A stretch of 64,000 bases of DNA from Enoplolaimus lenunculus (lineage: Eukaryota; Nematoda; Enoplea; Enoplida; Thoracostomopsidae). A model generated the notes under the pieces. The model made no database searches. It saw nothing but the letters and a program-made list of their open reading frames with translations, and was not told the origin of the DNA. The stretch is from NCBI GenBank assembly GCA_030248215.1, contig JASANG010001576.1, forward strand, positions 124,001 through 188,000, in the 5' to 3' direction. Position numbers and translations under genes: made by a program. Shown piece after piece: positions 21,893 through 35,400 of the stretch. The first letter of the stretch is position 1. Each line of letters begins with the position of its first letter.

Positions 21893-24613
21893 GTTTTCCA
21901 GACAAGTAGTAAAATTAAACGTCACTATAACCTAATGATTTCTATTTGCGTCAAGAAGCATCTCCGTGGTAGTCACTTACGCTTGTTGATAACCCGATCA
22001 ATATATGATGAAAGCGGCGTGCCACGGCCTCGGTTTAATAGGACGAAACCTGTCAAACGCGACCGTGAACATGACTATTATTTTAATTATCATAGACCGG
22101 GTAATCTAAATATAAAGATAGAATATGTACAAATTTGTGCTAAAAATTCCATCATACTATGCCGGGCTTCCCGGTGTTGCTCTATTGTTTCGGTTTTTAA
22201 CACTTGTTGTCTACACAATGTTACCGTAGGTGTCAGTTGAATACTACAATGGTCGGTTCGATAGTTTTTTAAAGTGTATGCAAATTATGTTCATTGTGCC
22301 AATCTTGTTACGTATATACAGGTTATTGCTCACAAAAACGTGTCAAATTTTTTTAAATTTACTCGTATATAGCGTGTAACTTGCAGGGTACTCGCGCAAC
22401 AGGGAAGAAAGGATCATCTATATAGACTTCGTTTTGTGCTGAAATTTATACAACGTCCAGCTTTCGTTCACGAGAGATTTTTAACTAGTGCTAATGAACT
22501 TAACCATTTCGCTCTATATCACTATAAGATAAAAGAGTTCGTATTATGTTTTTACTGCAGGGTTCTAGTCGGAAGTACAGGTTGTCGGAACCGGAATCGG
22601 AATCTAAGTTTTAGCAATTCTATTAAAAGTCTGCCTGTATTTTTCAGTTTCAGTATAAAAATTGCTTGTCTAGTTGACTGTATCAGCGATTTACTAACGC
22701 TGTAAGAGTTATGATATTAATGGAGGCCTGTCAATTCTAAGACCAGCCTGAAGATTCTTTGAGCATTTGATCAGCTTGGGTTTAATGTTAAGTGCTGTTA
22801 ACCATTTTTAGCATTTCAAAACTTTAAATATGACGTCTTATTAAACCAGAAATAACAGGGCCCAGATGTTTGAAAATTAAGCCATAATTCTATGTAATGC
22901 CGTTGTCACTGCAGTAAGGGTACTGCTGAACCAAAAATCGTGCTATATTTGAAAATTTGTGGGGATAACATCACTGCTTGGCCGTATGAAACAGAATTTT
23001 CGATTAGATTTTGTTATTTGTTTAAAGGTAAACGATATAGGTTTCAATTGTTGTCAAAAATTGTAGTCAAATTTTGGTAATCAGTAGAATATTTTGCTCT
23101 ACTGAAGGCTCTTCAAGTAAGTACTGAGAAGAGAATACTTACTATGAAGGAACAAACAGATTTGCAAACGAACGAAATAAGAGTCAAAATTTATGTTAAA
23201 TCACCTTAAAACCTCATAACCAAAAATAGGCATTCCGGTATCGGAATTGCAGCCAGGGGTTTTACCTTTATGAATAGATCACAAAATATTGGTTTGTTGC
23301 AATGCTAACCACTGTGACAGAGGCCTGCTTTGAATCATGACTAAGTCATTCCTAAATTCACATTTTTTATAATAAAAACATGAAATTTCGTGTTAGAAAA
23401 CAGGAAATTTGGCTTATAAAACTGGGTTTAGTGGCTTCGAATTTTCACGAACATAATGTGTGAGTTATGCTTTTTCATGTGTTTCTGATTTCAAATCTGT
23501 AGTAGCTATGGTTGTGTTAGACTGCTCTCTAAAAATGCTTTGACTACTGCATTGGCAATTTAGTGAAGCCTGAATAGTTCTATGCATATATACAAGAGTA
23601 ACTTTAGGCGATCGTCTGCCTAGAATTAAAGGCTGCATGACAGAGTTACCTGCGCCGTCGTACAAACCGACGGATGAATGGAGCAAGGAAGAAGCTCTCT
23701 TGGGTCAGAATGATTATATAGGTTCGTTTTGAACATTGGATCTTTGGTGTACGTACACATATGTCGTTTCTTTATTTCGATGTTTATAACAAATAGTCAG
23801 ATTGTTATAACATTTTAACTCTCATTTTAAAAGTAACTGGTCGTGCCCAACAGCTATTTGCTCCAGTTGGCAGCAGGAACGTACTAGACGACAATTGCTT
23901 CATTCCATGTCATGCTTGCTTAATTTATAGTTTGAAAATTTGGGGCAAATCGCTGTTTGGAGCACGACATAATATATACATTATTTTGTTGATATGTCGA
24001 TGTCGAAAAGTTTTTATAACTTTGCGATTTGATAATTCCTTACAGTTTCACACGCAGCGCAAAATCCGTTCTTTGCTTTGATTCAAATCGTTCACGCTCT
24101 AGTAAATGTATATTTGAGAAGAAAAGCTGGCGTATAGTTTTTGTACTTTCCTTGTTTTCAAGATTTGTTGCCAATCAGATCAGCTGATGCTTGCTTTCTA
24201 TATAATGCTGTGAAAATAAACGTACATTGCTTGAAATTTAGCCATTCAACCACATTGTTAGTTTTGATGTTTGTTTAGATCTCTTGGGTGATGGTTCGAT
24301 ACATCCTGCTCAATTACTACACCATGTACCACGTTGGTTGCGAGGATTTCCGGGCGACCACAAAGCTAACGAACTAGTTCGCATGATACATTATCGCAAT
24401 CTGTATGCGCAAAAAATGAAGAAAAATATGCCTAAATCCTATCACGAACTGTATAAGCGAATTGATTATTTGCTCAAATATCACAATTATTATAAATCGG
24501 ATGAAATTCGGCTTGAACGTGAGCTTGGGATTTGGGATGACGAACCAGACTATGTTTATAAAGAAAAATGGAATAAACGGTGGACGAAAGATTTTAGGGA
24601 CAATTATTATTGA
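21893..24613 (+). CDS. MRPL51: Mitochondrial large-subunit ribosomal protein mL51 (last two exons)
   Basis: Two exons join in phase. Exon 21893-22100 (acceptor TTGTTGCAG; an alternative in-frame acceptor lies 9 bp downstream) ends in phase 1 before GTAATC. Exon 24279-24613 begins after TTTGTTTAG and ends at TGA. The junction reads FNYHRP-DLLGDGSIHP. The second exon contains PRWLRGFPGDHKANELVR and YHELYKRIDYLLKYHNYY. These match the family's hallmark GxxxxHPxxLxxxPxWLRG...NELxR...LxKRIxxLYK. The protein is a structural component of the mitochondrial 39S subunit. The first exon, which should encode the mitochondrial targeting peptide, was not located. A 2.2-kb intron separates the exons and contains a decayed TGTCG-family TIR copy near 23850-23972. 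Confidence 0.9.
23850..23972. mobile_element. Decayed TGTCGYGCYCCA-family TIR element
   Basis: GTCGTGCCCAACAGCTATTT at the left and GCAAATCGCTGTTTGGAGCA followed by CGACAT at the right are imperfect inverted repeats. They match the termini of the 1376-1930 element. The copy is only about 120 bp and lies in the MRPL51 intron. Confidence 0.6.
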
Positions 24614-26452
24614 ATGAATATAATATGGTTGGGTGAATTTATAGGACAACATAACTAAGATTAACCAGAAGTGTATTGGTCGTCGAAGTTTAGTGAAAAT
24701 ATTAGATAAACTGCTATAACAGAATCTGAGTGATTTTTAGTCGAATTTCCGCTTTGTTCGCTGACGTTGCTTGATTCGCCAAAGTATAAATACATGTTTT
24801 TATTATCTTGTAGCTTTTATTCGTAAAAGTTTAGGCACGTTCAATTCTTTCTGTTGTTTAAACTATCTTTTTAGCTGCCATAATAACTAGTAGTGAGTGT
24901 TAAAGTGCTGCTGTCCAAGTAATGTTGTGTACATTGTTTTTCACGTTTTCAGTAAACTACATTCGCTTTTTATTTATTGTTTGCTTTCCTTCGATCTTTG
25001 AGCGACACTTTTTGTCTGGGAATTTGATCTATAGTTGACGTAATATATATGCTGGATGCGCTGAAGTATTTTGACGTTTACTAATTGAAATAATTGGAGT
25101 TTGCAGTTAAAGTAGTTTACTTGTCAAACAAAAGTGAACGTTCAGGACTCACGTTCTTAAATTTATCGAGATTAAACGTTTGGACTTGTAGACATTAACA
25201 GGCTTAAAAAGCTCAGATATTCTTTTTGGAAAAGATGTTACATTTAATTTACCTTTGCCACTTTATAAGTCAAATCTTTTAATTTCAAGGAATGGTGGTC
25301 GTATATTGAAGAACTAATTTTTAGATTTTAATTTATGTAAACGAAATGCTTCGTTTATATTCTTAACAGTCTACTTATATGAATAATCGATTTAATACAA
25401 GGATACTTTTGGTTGGTTTCAGGATACCCCTACTGAAGTTTACGAATTGGTTGTATATAGGTTGTAAAATTAGGGCATTTGGTTGAATTTTATCTCCGTA
25501 TTTTGGAGTTGGCTCCCATGCAAATCTTTGTATTACATATTTGTATGTCATATTTTTCTTAATCGTTTACAAAAAAACTCTTCAAGTTCAAACTTTTTAG
25601 TCTGATAATTTTCAGAAGTAAAAGTCTGGATTTCAAGACATGTGTGGAGTTTGCACCGTCACATAATGGTCTTAAGTTTCAGACAATGTTGAATATCAGA
25701 CAATTTGTTTTGTGCAGTTGTTCAAGTATGGCTACGTGCATTTTGTACAGCAAGGCTTTATTCAACCACGTTGTATGCTGTGAAAGTGTTAAATAGGAGC
25801 TACAAATTGTAAAAACGTATCAAATTGTCAGGTACTGATGTCTAAGTAGATGGACTTTGTTCTTATGATTGCCAATGCGCAATGGCCTCCAAAAGGAAAG
25901 AATAGTACCGAATTAGTCGGCGATATCACGACTTTAACGTTGGCGCAGTAGTCGGCACTTCGTTTTTACAGCTTATTTTTGTATAATCAAAAGTGATTGG
26001 CGGTACGCGTGAGTGGCATTTTAATGCTGGTTTAATGATTGTTTGTTTAGTGAGAAATGTGCTTATAACGGTTTCCAGTAAGCTTTATTAATACAAAATA
26101 TCACGTTTAGCGAACACTATTGTAACTTAGATATAATTTTGTTTTTCCATATCTGTTCTTGAAGACAAATTATTGTAAGCAGAAAGCCCAATTTTAAACG
26201 TTTGAATATCATTTTTGATTATTTTATTTATCAAAGTTAACCAGATTGTGTATCTGAAAATTTATATAAAATAATTGTTTTATAATTCTTTTAACGGTAA
26301 ATTTGGTAATTCAGTGTCGTCAAAATTCATCCAAGGCGTCTTGAACGGGATGGCAGTAGAAAAACACCGTCGTTGTATGTTGCGAACGTTTCGAGGCCTA
26401 TTGATCTTAATTAAATGTAGCTCAAACATATCGGTTTGAAGAGTGATTTGGG
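24614..26452. other. Intergenic region, MRPL51 to PLEKHM2
   Basis: No gene, tRNA or complete transposon is recognised. It must contain the MRPL51 3' UTR and the PLEKHM2 promoter, neither of which shows a decisive motif. Confidence 0.5.
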
Positions 26453-29400
26453 ATGGATTTAGCCCGTGTTACCCAATTATTTCACAGTGATCGGCGCGAA
26501 GATTATGATGGAGTAGTGCACCAATTGAACTATGCGGTGGACAAAGTGAGCTTTATGTCAATATTTTTGACTTTGTTTGCTGAGGTGGTCCAAACAATAA
26601 AGATGTTTTAATTTGATTTCGGATTTTAATCGTAGAAAATCTCAGTACTATCTTTTGAAAATTGAAAAGTAAGTATGTGGTTTTTTAACCCTATGAGGTG
26701 CTACAGGGTGTTGAGACACTGTATGTCTGGTAGAACACTGAAATAAGTAATAATTACCGCAATCATCTGTAGTGATTTCAAAATGAATTAATCTTTCGTT
26801 GGAGCTTGCTATGGTTAAAAGTTTTTCAGATGAAACTGAGCGTTAACTGATTGTTTTCATCTGCCCAAGTGTTTTTGTTAACAAATATATAGTTAAAAAT
26901 CGAAGGTGTAAATAGTGAAATATTTCTAAATTGGAAACGTTGGTGAGAGCATTGGCGTATATAAGAGGGATAGCACAATTAAATCCCTACTTAAATTTCT
27001 GGGCAAATGGGGAAAACACCTGATGGATGCTAGAGTTATAAAGTTCGTCTCGCTTGCTGTGCTCGCTAGTAAATTTTCTTCGTCTGACGTTATATCTTAC
27101 CGAAATGAAATCCTGGAGGCATCTGGCTGATAGTTGACGTTTGGTAGCGTTATACTGCCTGATTTATATTCTTTCTCTGTTCTAACAGTTTCATAAGTTT
27201 TAAATATTTATTTGAATTTGTAATGATTTTACAGATCAAACAACTTTCCATGGATTCTGCCCAACATTTTAGTAACATGAAAGCAACAATCGAACTGACT
27301 CTTGAATATGGTGAAGTTCGCAACTTATGCCACGTGTTGGATACAATTCTTAAGCATAAGTAAGTATGACTATGAGGTCTGCAGAATATCACTTTACTAA
27401 TATACAGTGTTCTACCTTCTACGTCTAATCTATGCTATTTCTATAACCCCTATTCTCAAATGTTTAGCACCTATCCCCGTTTAGAAATAGGCTTTCAAAC
27501 AAACGAACTGTGTAGCTACGGATGTCAAACTCGGCTCACAAGTAGGACCAGTCTAGTACAAAAACGTGTCTATTTTAAGCTCTCCATTTGCTGGTTCAAA
27601 ATTTATAGGATCTGTCGTTACTGGCGATAGGTGTTAGATATATTTAAAAATATGAGCAAAGGTGTGAACTGTGAATCTACTATTTGGAACATTCTGTAAA
27701 GTTGCTATATTTGGGTATCATTGTGCGTTGTGATTCCACAGATATTAGATGTGTAATAATTATTTGTTTATTCTAGATTAATATTGAAATCTGGTAGCTA
27801 CTTTTCGATGCTCAAGGAGTTTTTGTCGCGGGAACATTTGAAACGTTTGACGCGAGAATGGAATCCTTCGAATGCGCGTGAACGAGGTACAATGTTATTG
27901 CGTAGGATAATATTGAGTTTTATTTCGTTCAGCTGTTGTCGTATTGTTGTAAAGATTTCCGTTTCCGGTGTTCTATACTGCTGGATTTTATAACTGTAAA
28001 TTAGCGTGATTAAGTTTTAGTATTTACCTGAAATATACGTTTGTTATCTGGTTCCGTGTCCGGATGGATATTGAAGTATCCGGATCCTGTATTTTTGGTA
28101 TCTGCCCGCAAACTTTGGATTTGCAGTTTTTTCTTCCGGACATTGTGGTCGCAATGATCACGGAGCTGTAATAAGAATGGTAAAATTTGCCTTTATTTTT
28201 AGTATTTATAATAATAGGTAGCAGTATTCCGTGTAGATATTTTTAGTTTTTATCATATTACATGCCAACACAAAACATTTAGTGTGAGACACACTTAAAG
28301 CTGAATGAAAATATAGTTAAACATTTATTATCGGTTATGGTTTTGTTAAATTATTGCAGGAATCAGCTGGATTTGTGATTGTTTGAATGAAGGAACGTTT
28401 TATTATGAATTTGTAATAATCGCACGTCACTTCGATTCAACGCTGAAAAAATATTATTTGAAAACTGCAATAATGAGACAAGAACAAGTAAGTTCAGTTT
28501 CTGCTTTTAATATGCAGGATGAAAGAAACCTCCTATAGGTGATGTTTTAGTCACTGATATGTATTTTAGCATAACACATTAAACATTTTAATTATTGTTT
28601 CAAATATTGTGTTATTACGGCCAAATTTACTGTCACAGCAATATATACCCATGCCCAGTTTCTGTTTTAGGCTGTAACTCAGATTGCTGATTGCCTGATA
28701 AAGTTAAAGGGGCTACATTTTGCCATACAAAAACCGGAGGTTTGGGTAAGTCCCTAATGTTTTCGCAAAACAACCGTCCTTTGTCTTGCAAGAAGATGTT
28801 TCCTTTGAATCTGCTTCTAAAGGCTTTTTACTTCCAGTGTATATTGGCTTCGCGGGCTAATTTAAGGGATCTACGAGCTAAATGTTAACTCTGTGACATT
28901 TTTTATGTGCGAACGTACGTACAGGCATAAAACGACTTGATAAGTAAAAAATACATTAAATAGATTACAGTTTTAGCGTGCCATTTTTACAATAATTGTG
29001 ATTGTCACAGCCTAGTATGTGGTTGAAACATTTAGCTCTATTCTCGCTTCGAATTTGTGTAGCGTTTACTTCTATTTAATAATAGGTCCTCGACCAATCG
29101 ATTTGCCGCTGATAAACACAGTAGGTCGAAAAAACATGGCCATGTTTTGAAGCGGAGCATTCACGACCTTCTATCTAAAGCTGCAATACCTATCATAAAA
29201 CTGGACATAGTTACTACAGTCATCTGATAATATAGACAATTATTTCAGACTGGTTCGCACCGCAAGCGATCGCCGAGGATACCGTCTCATTTACATAGAC
29301 CTACACAAATACCACAGTCATCGACAATTCCTTTAATTTCTGTGTCTGAATATCAAACTCCGCTACGGGGGATGTCTGTCAGCAAAAGTGAGCTGGATTT

Positions 29401-32400
29401 TAAGCATGAAGGCATACCAGGTTCTGCCTCGCGGCCCCCAAAATATCCACAAACACTAAATCTCGGTCGCGATCAAGACCAAAATGTTCTTGTTTCCCTG
29501 CAAAATCCATTTGAAATCTTGTGTTCTGGTGAAAAATGCAATTTAGCTGAAAAGTCGCTTAGCCAAAGTAAAGTGCGCAGTAAATCTTGTACTTCAAATC
29601 CGAGAAAAATGGTCGCGTCGAGAGCATATTCAGATGCTGATAGCTGTCACTCAAGTATTTCGTCTGATGATATGCAGCGCAGGGGATGGCAAGAAACGTG
29701 TGTCCAGGATTGCAATTATAGCAGTGTGCTGACTCAAAACACCACCGGTAGTAAAACAATGGGTACTGAAATCTCTTGTGATATTGTGTGTAATTTGGGT
29801 GCAAACATTTTTCGCTCAAATTCCGCCTGTGAATCTCAAGTCAGTGACTCTAACTGTCAACGTTTCGGGAATGTAACTATATTTCCGGGACGAGATGGCC
29901 AAAATGACGACCAGGTATTTGATGCCTTAGAGTGGTATCCTGATATCAGTGGCGCAGTATCGAATAAAAGCTGTAGGCAAAATGTCACCAGTACACCGAT
30001 TAAACCAACCAACGTTGATTTTGATGTGAATGGAAATTTTATGCTATTGGGGGACGGCGAAATGTTTACTCGCGATTTTAAGCATCAAGAACGGTTTTGT
30101 ACGAGTTCTGGTGTGGAGTTCGATGTAAAGATGGAAAAGCAACTGGATTTTAACCGGAATGCGATTAACATAATGATAGATGGCGGTCCACCTACTGGTT
30201 GCCAACTGATTAGTCAGTCTCCTATTTCGAGGGTGCGTTCTAGTCCAGAAGGATGCGAAACATCTGTTTCCGGTTGCAGCAATTGTGCCTCAAACAATAA
30301 TAATGTGTACTGCTATGATGAAAATGTAATTCACGTGGTTGAAACCACGTCAGTGGGAAGCTCAGAGAAGGTTTGTTTATAAATACAAATTGTAATAGTT
30401 TTTTACCCATCCAATAATAGGCGGCGTTTTGCTTGTTTATGAGCAACGTTATCGGTAGTTTTTTATTTATGTATACCGCAAAAGGAAAAGCAATTTTCAA
30501 GGCTGGTAAATGTCGTTGTTTTGAATAGTTTACCTAACCTTTTCATCTGGAGCTAAGTATTACACTTATTCTGTAAGCAAGCCTATGTAGTATAATGTGC
30601 ATTGCCGTTTTTCAGAATTTTTTTGTTCGTGTTGGCGTGAATTTTTGGGCTTCTCAACCAGTGAGAGTGACGATCAAAAAATCAAGCATCTCGCTTCATC
30701 CAGTATGCTCTGAAAACGATATGCTCGGTGGCAACATAATTTCTTTTAAATCTGTTAAATTTATTCAGGTAGGTATACATTGCATGACAAATGGAAGCTA
30801 CCAAAAATTTCTAGTGATACGGTTTTGTTATAAGTTTTTATCAACGACTCGTTCTTTTTCAAAGTCCTTATGTCATTGAAATCAAATGTCGGTGCATTTC
30901 GTGTCGTCCACAGTAACTGCGAATGTCATAGAAACTGTTGATACTAACGCAACTTTTGAGATAAAGCCGGATCATTTACAGATTGATATTTTGTCCTATG
31001 GGTCTAACACACGGGGTTTTTTTGGTGAAATGGGGGGTTTTCACCCACTTTGTTTCAAAAAAACCCCTCGAAATTCAAACAAACCCACTAGAAACCCCCC
31101 TAGTCTTCCAAGTGTTCCAGTGTTTTTCACAGAAAACAATTTTACTTAATACTGAAACTTAAATCAAAAATACAAACTGAGACAAATAAAATATTTTTGC
31201 ACCTTCCCCTATCGGAAAGTTACCTATTTCACTTAGCACTGCAGCTATGACTTGATATTTTTTATATGTATGCGTATTTGTAAACTTATACGTAGATGCA
31301 TGTATGTATATATAATACATACGTAATTATATGTCTTTTCGAACGTACTTGAAAACCCCATTTTATTTAAAAAAACCCACTGAAATTAAAAAACCCACTA
31401 AGACACCCACGCCGAATTTTGAAAAAAGAAACCCTGGTCTAACGCCCTGTTAAACTAATACTGTGTTTATGTAATTTAGTGACTAAATAATTAATCTTAT
31501 AGTGTCTACTGGAATATCAAGCGTTTTCGATTGTTTTGAACGGTGATCAGTGCAAATCTTTAAGAAATATAATTTCAATTTATACTGGCGATGCAGCATT
31601 AACAAGGTAAACTCATTGTTTTTACGATGATTTTGGTTTAAACGAAGAAATTAATCAAGCATACTGACTTTCATGTGTTATATTCTAGCCTGTTTAACAA
31701 ATTCTGGTATTAATGGTATTTTGATTTCTCAGTTTGATACACCCATAAAACATATAAATCCGTGTTGGTGAAAACACTACTTTCATATATTTTAAGCACT
31801 AACTTCTCTATAAAATAAAAATGCGTAGAAAATTATAAATTTAAACATTAATGGCGTACTCTCTTGAATGAAATCAAATGAATTATTACGCATCAATATC
31901 AAATTCTACGACATCGTTCGTTTTTTATTTTGGTTTTCTGAGTTGAATTTTGGTTTTGCAGTTACAGAAGTCTTAAATTAGCGAATAAAAGCAGCTTTTG
32001 TGCGAGATATATTGTGTATTTGCCAGCGTTTTAGAAACCTAAATAGTTATGTCCATAATACTGTTTGCTCTTATAATATTGAAATTTTGAAATAGTGCAT
32101 TGTACGTGAGTTTAAGGTAGTTACTGTGCAACAACTAAAATTATTATAGTGTCTATCATTTTCTGTGTAACTACTTTGTTGCAGAAGTATCATTGCAAAC
32201 GTGGAAGTGTTAATTCGTAGAACGGGTGATACAGATGTGCCTTCAATACATACTGAAAACTGTTTGGAAAATGCAGCGTTGCTTAAATGGGTGTCAAAAG
32301 AACTCAATGTAGGTTGGTTGTGAAATTATAAATTCAGCTAGCCGTTTTAACTATGCGCTGTGTAACATTTTTGACGTCGTTGTCAAAACGTGAATAATAA

Positions 32401-35400
32401 GCCGTTAACAGTTAAAGGCAGCATTTTTAGTTTCTACTTGGTGATAGGGTAGCGCGCTAGGTATCAGCTCACCAGCTCTGTTCAGATGCAAGCTTGCAAA
32501 AATATAATTCAACTTTTTGTAAAACCTGATAATTAGCCACCTGTCATGTTAAGGTATTAACATTAATGTCAAATTTAAACAAATGAAAATATTAACCGGG
32601 CGGTCCTCGGTTCGCAATCGAGGAAAATTTTTTCTGTAAGGGATCGCTGATTTTTCAGTAAAGCATCAGTTGCACTAACCAGTGTTAGTTACGCCTACAA
32701 ATAAGCACATAGTCAAAAACAACCATATAAATAATAAAGACTCCTCAAAAACTGAATGTCGGCTGAACCGAGGGAGTATCTTAAGTGGTCATGGCTTTTG
32801 GTAAGTCGGGCCCCCATCCCTGTAGCGAACTCCCAGGTAAGAGTACGAATTGAAGCTAAAGCGTCTAATGTTATTTCTACTTGCTAGATGTAAGCCTGTA
32901 GTAAAGTTCTGTTCTTTGTGTCATTCGAAATTTAGCATAGAATTTTGCGGCGCTACTGCGAATTTTTTCTGCACTTAACGTTTTTAGAAATCAGTACATA
33001 ACACTCTAAGCCTTTGTTATATTGGCCTCGTTTTCTGGACGAATCTCGCTCAAGCTGGCATTGTTGCGCATTGTCCCACAACATTCGGGTATTTGCTGAA
33101 TCACGAAAGCAAATCTTGTTCTGGCGAAGAATTTCAAACAAAAATCGATTGGGCTTCGAGCTACTTTTTGTTGCGGTTAGTTTGCGTGCATTAAGTAACA
33201 ATATTAGATATATGTCAATATTCTGTACATATAGTTAGCTAGCAGAATATTCAATACTTTAAGAGGAATTTTGGGTTTCAAATTACATAGAATGTGCTTG
33301 TGGTCGAGTGCATCTGTTGATAACATTGGATACCAGCGTTTGCTTCTGTGTGCGTCTGCGACCGCTACGTCTAGGGCTGCATTTGTGACCATAATTTTAC
33401 CTATCGATCGCTTGTGTAATATTGGCATGACTGTTTTCGAACTGTGGTGCAACTTTAATATAGCATCAGCATACGAATTTGATTATGAACGATTGTGGTC
33501 GTTAGCATTGTTCATATGGCCATTGCGTTGTTGTAGGTCAAAAAAGCTTTATCAGTTTGCCGATAAGTCGTGTAAAGTCGGTCAACATGTTTATGATTTC
33601 AGGTACTGCATCAGATGTTTTATTCAGTATTTTGGATACAATAATCAGAACATTATTTTGTGTGACAGAGAATAATTTTACTTATCAGTGTGGTTGCAAT
33701 ATTTGCAACGTTTTCTTGTTTAGTTTAAAACATTGATTTGTATACGTTTTTTATGCATATAATGTGGATGTTAAACTTGGCTGGGACTATGCGCAAATTA
33801 TGGATATTCGGCATTCCAGCTAAATTTCTAGATTAAATTTATTATCGCAAATTGTGTAAAACAAAATTATAAATTTCAGAACTGCCGTTCGATTTTGTAA
33901 TTTTTTGCCTTTGCCTTATTCACATCCGGTGACCCACTATATCAAGCTTACAATGTCTTCGGGTTTGCAGCTATTTTTGTCTTCCAACAATACTCATAAT
34001 TTGTGGCAGTGGTTTTTGGCGTTTGATCTTACTTTAAAGGAGTGTACGGTTAGTTTTCTTTTATATAAAATTTAAAAGCCGTCATTTTACGAATAGGGAC
34101 CTTTCTTGTTATTTATTATAGAAACTGGCAAGTATGAAATAACGTAGTTACCATGGAACTTTATGTTACGATTCATTTGTTGTTTAGTTTATTCTGAATA
34201 TTTCATATTTCTGATGTGAAAAAACTGTATATTAAAGAATATTTTGTGCTTTACCGGATGAATTCACTGACTTCATAGTATGCTTTCGTTTCTTGAATGT
34301 TAACTGATGTGTGCAACTCTGGCAGTCCAAGAATTTGTTCCGAAGTGGTTTAATATTTTTAAAGTTGGCTTCGGTTAGATTTATACTGTAAAATTACAGC
34401 TGCCTGAAAATTTTTTGAAGGAAAGGCCGTCATGGCCCTGTTTTGATATACCCTCTGTGTACTGTGTACATAGGCTTTCGTGACATAATAGTGTTGTGAA
34501 AACAAAATGCTAATTATGATTATGTTTTATTCTTAGGATTCTGGCAGTTGTTTTTCGGAATCTCGAAGTGTTCCATTGTCGCTCGTTGTCACCAACGATA
34601 TCGACATAGTACTGTGCAGTATAGCTGAACCTCATTCGTTTCAAAATATCATTCGATATGCACGTTGTGGTGCTAGTGATGTCACGAAAATTCAATCGGT
34701 GCCAAAATCAAACTGCATTATTTTGGTAGGTTCAGTGTTAGTTTAGTAAGGCAAGCAAGATTTCTGTCCATTGAACAGTAAGTTTTGGGTGCTTTTGTTG
34801 CGTATTTTTACTGTATGCTTTGGGCTCTTTTCGAAGATTATTGTACGACAAGACTACGGAAAAACTGTTAGAGTTGCGCTATTTTGCCCCTATGGCGGCG
34901 TGCGGTGCCACGCCTCGTGTCAAAAAAATTTTATAATACGCACGGTGCCGTTCGCCACCCGCGTCACATGTTGATGTTGCTTTTTCTTTGTACAACCAAG
35001 GGTCGCCCGGAGCCTATGGTTTTTGCGCTTTTCTGGCCCTGTGGTGCCGTGTGGCGCCTCGCGCCGTGTCGAAAAAGGATTTTTTTAAATTACGACATAT
35101 ACATTTTGCTTTGTTGGTTCCTTTTAGCAGCTCTGTAGAAACGTGATATTTTTGATACCATGATTCCGTAGTGCTACCGAAGCATTTGTACATATCTGGT
35201 TGCAAAATTTCAGACCATTGATTCGGATCAAGATGATATCTGTTTCAATGGCCAGTGGATTTTGGCTTTTGCGTCCCGAGAAGAGGTGGAAAAGTTTCTC
35301 AGATGCTGGCAGATGTTAACGAATCGTTTGACTAACGACCTTGATAAAGTAAGCAGTGGACATTTCATGTTGCCGTCAGCTGTGTCTTTAGAAGTTTGAA

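Noticed and set aside
32440-32620. Possible tRNA-like repeat (GGTAGCGCGCTAGG and GGTTCGCAATCGAGG)
   Set aside because: The A- and B-box-like words are about 150 bp apart and do not fold into one tRNA-like unit.
33271-33675. 134-codon open frame in a PLEKHM2 intron
   Set aside because: It overlaps no domain. The flanking PLEKHM2 exons 32988-33175 and 33880-34048 join in phase across it and align with the family.
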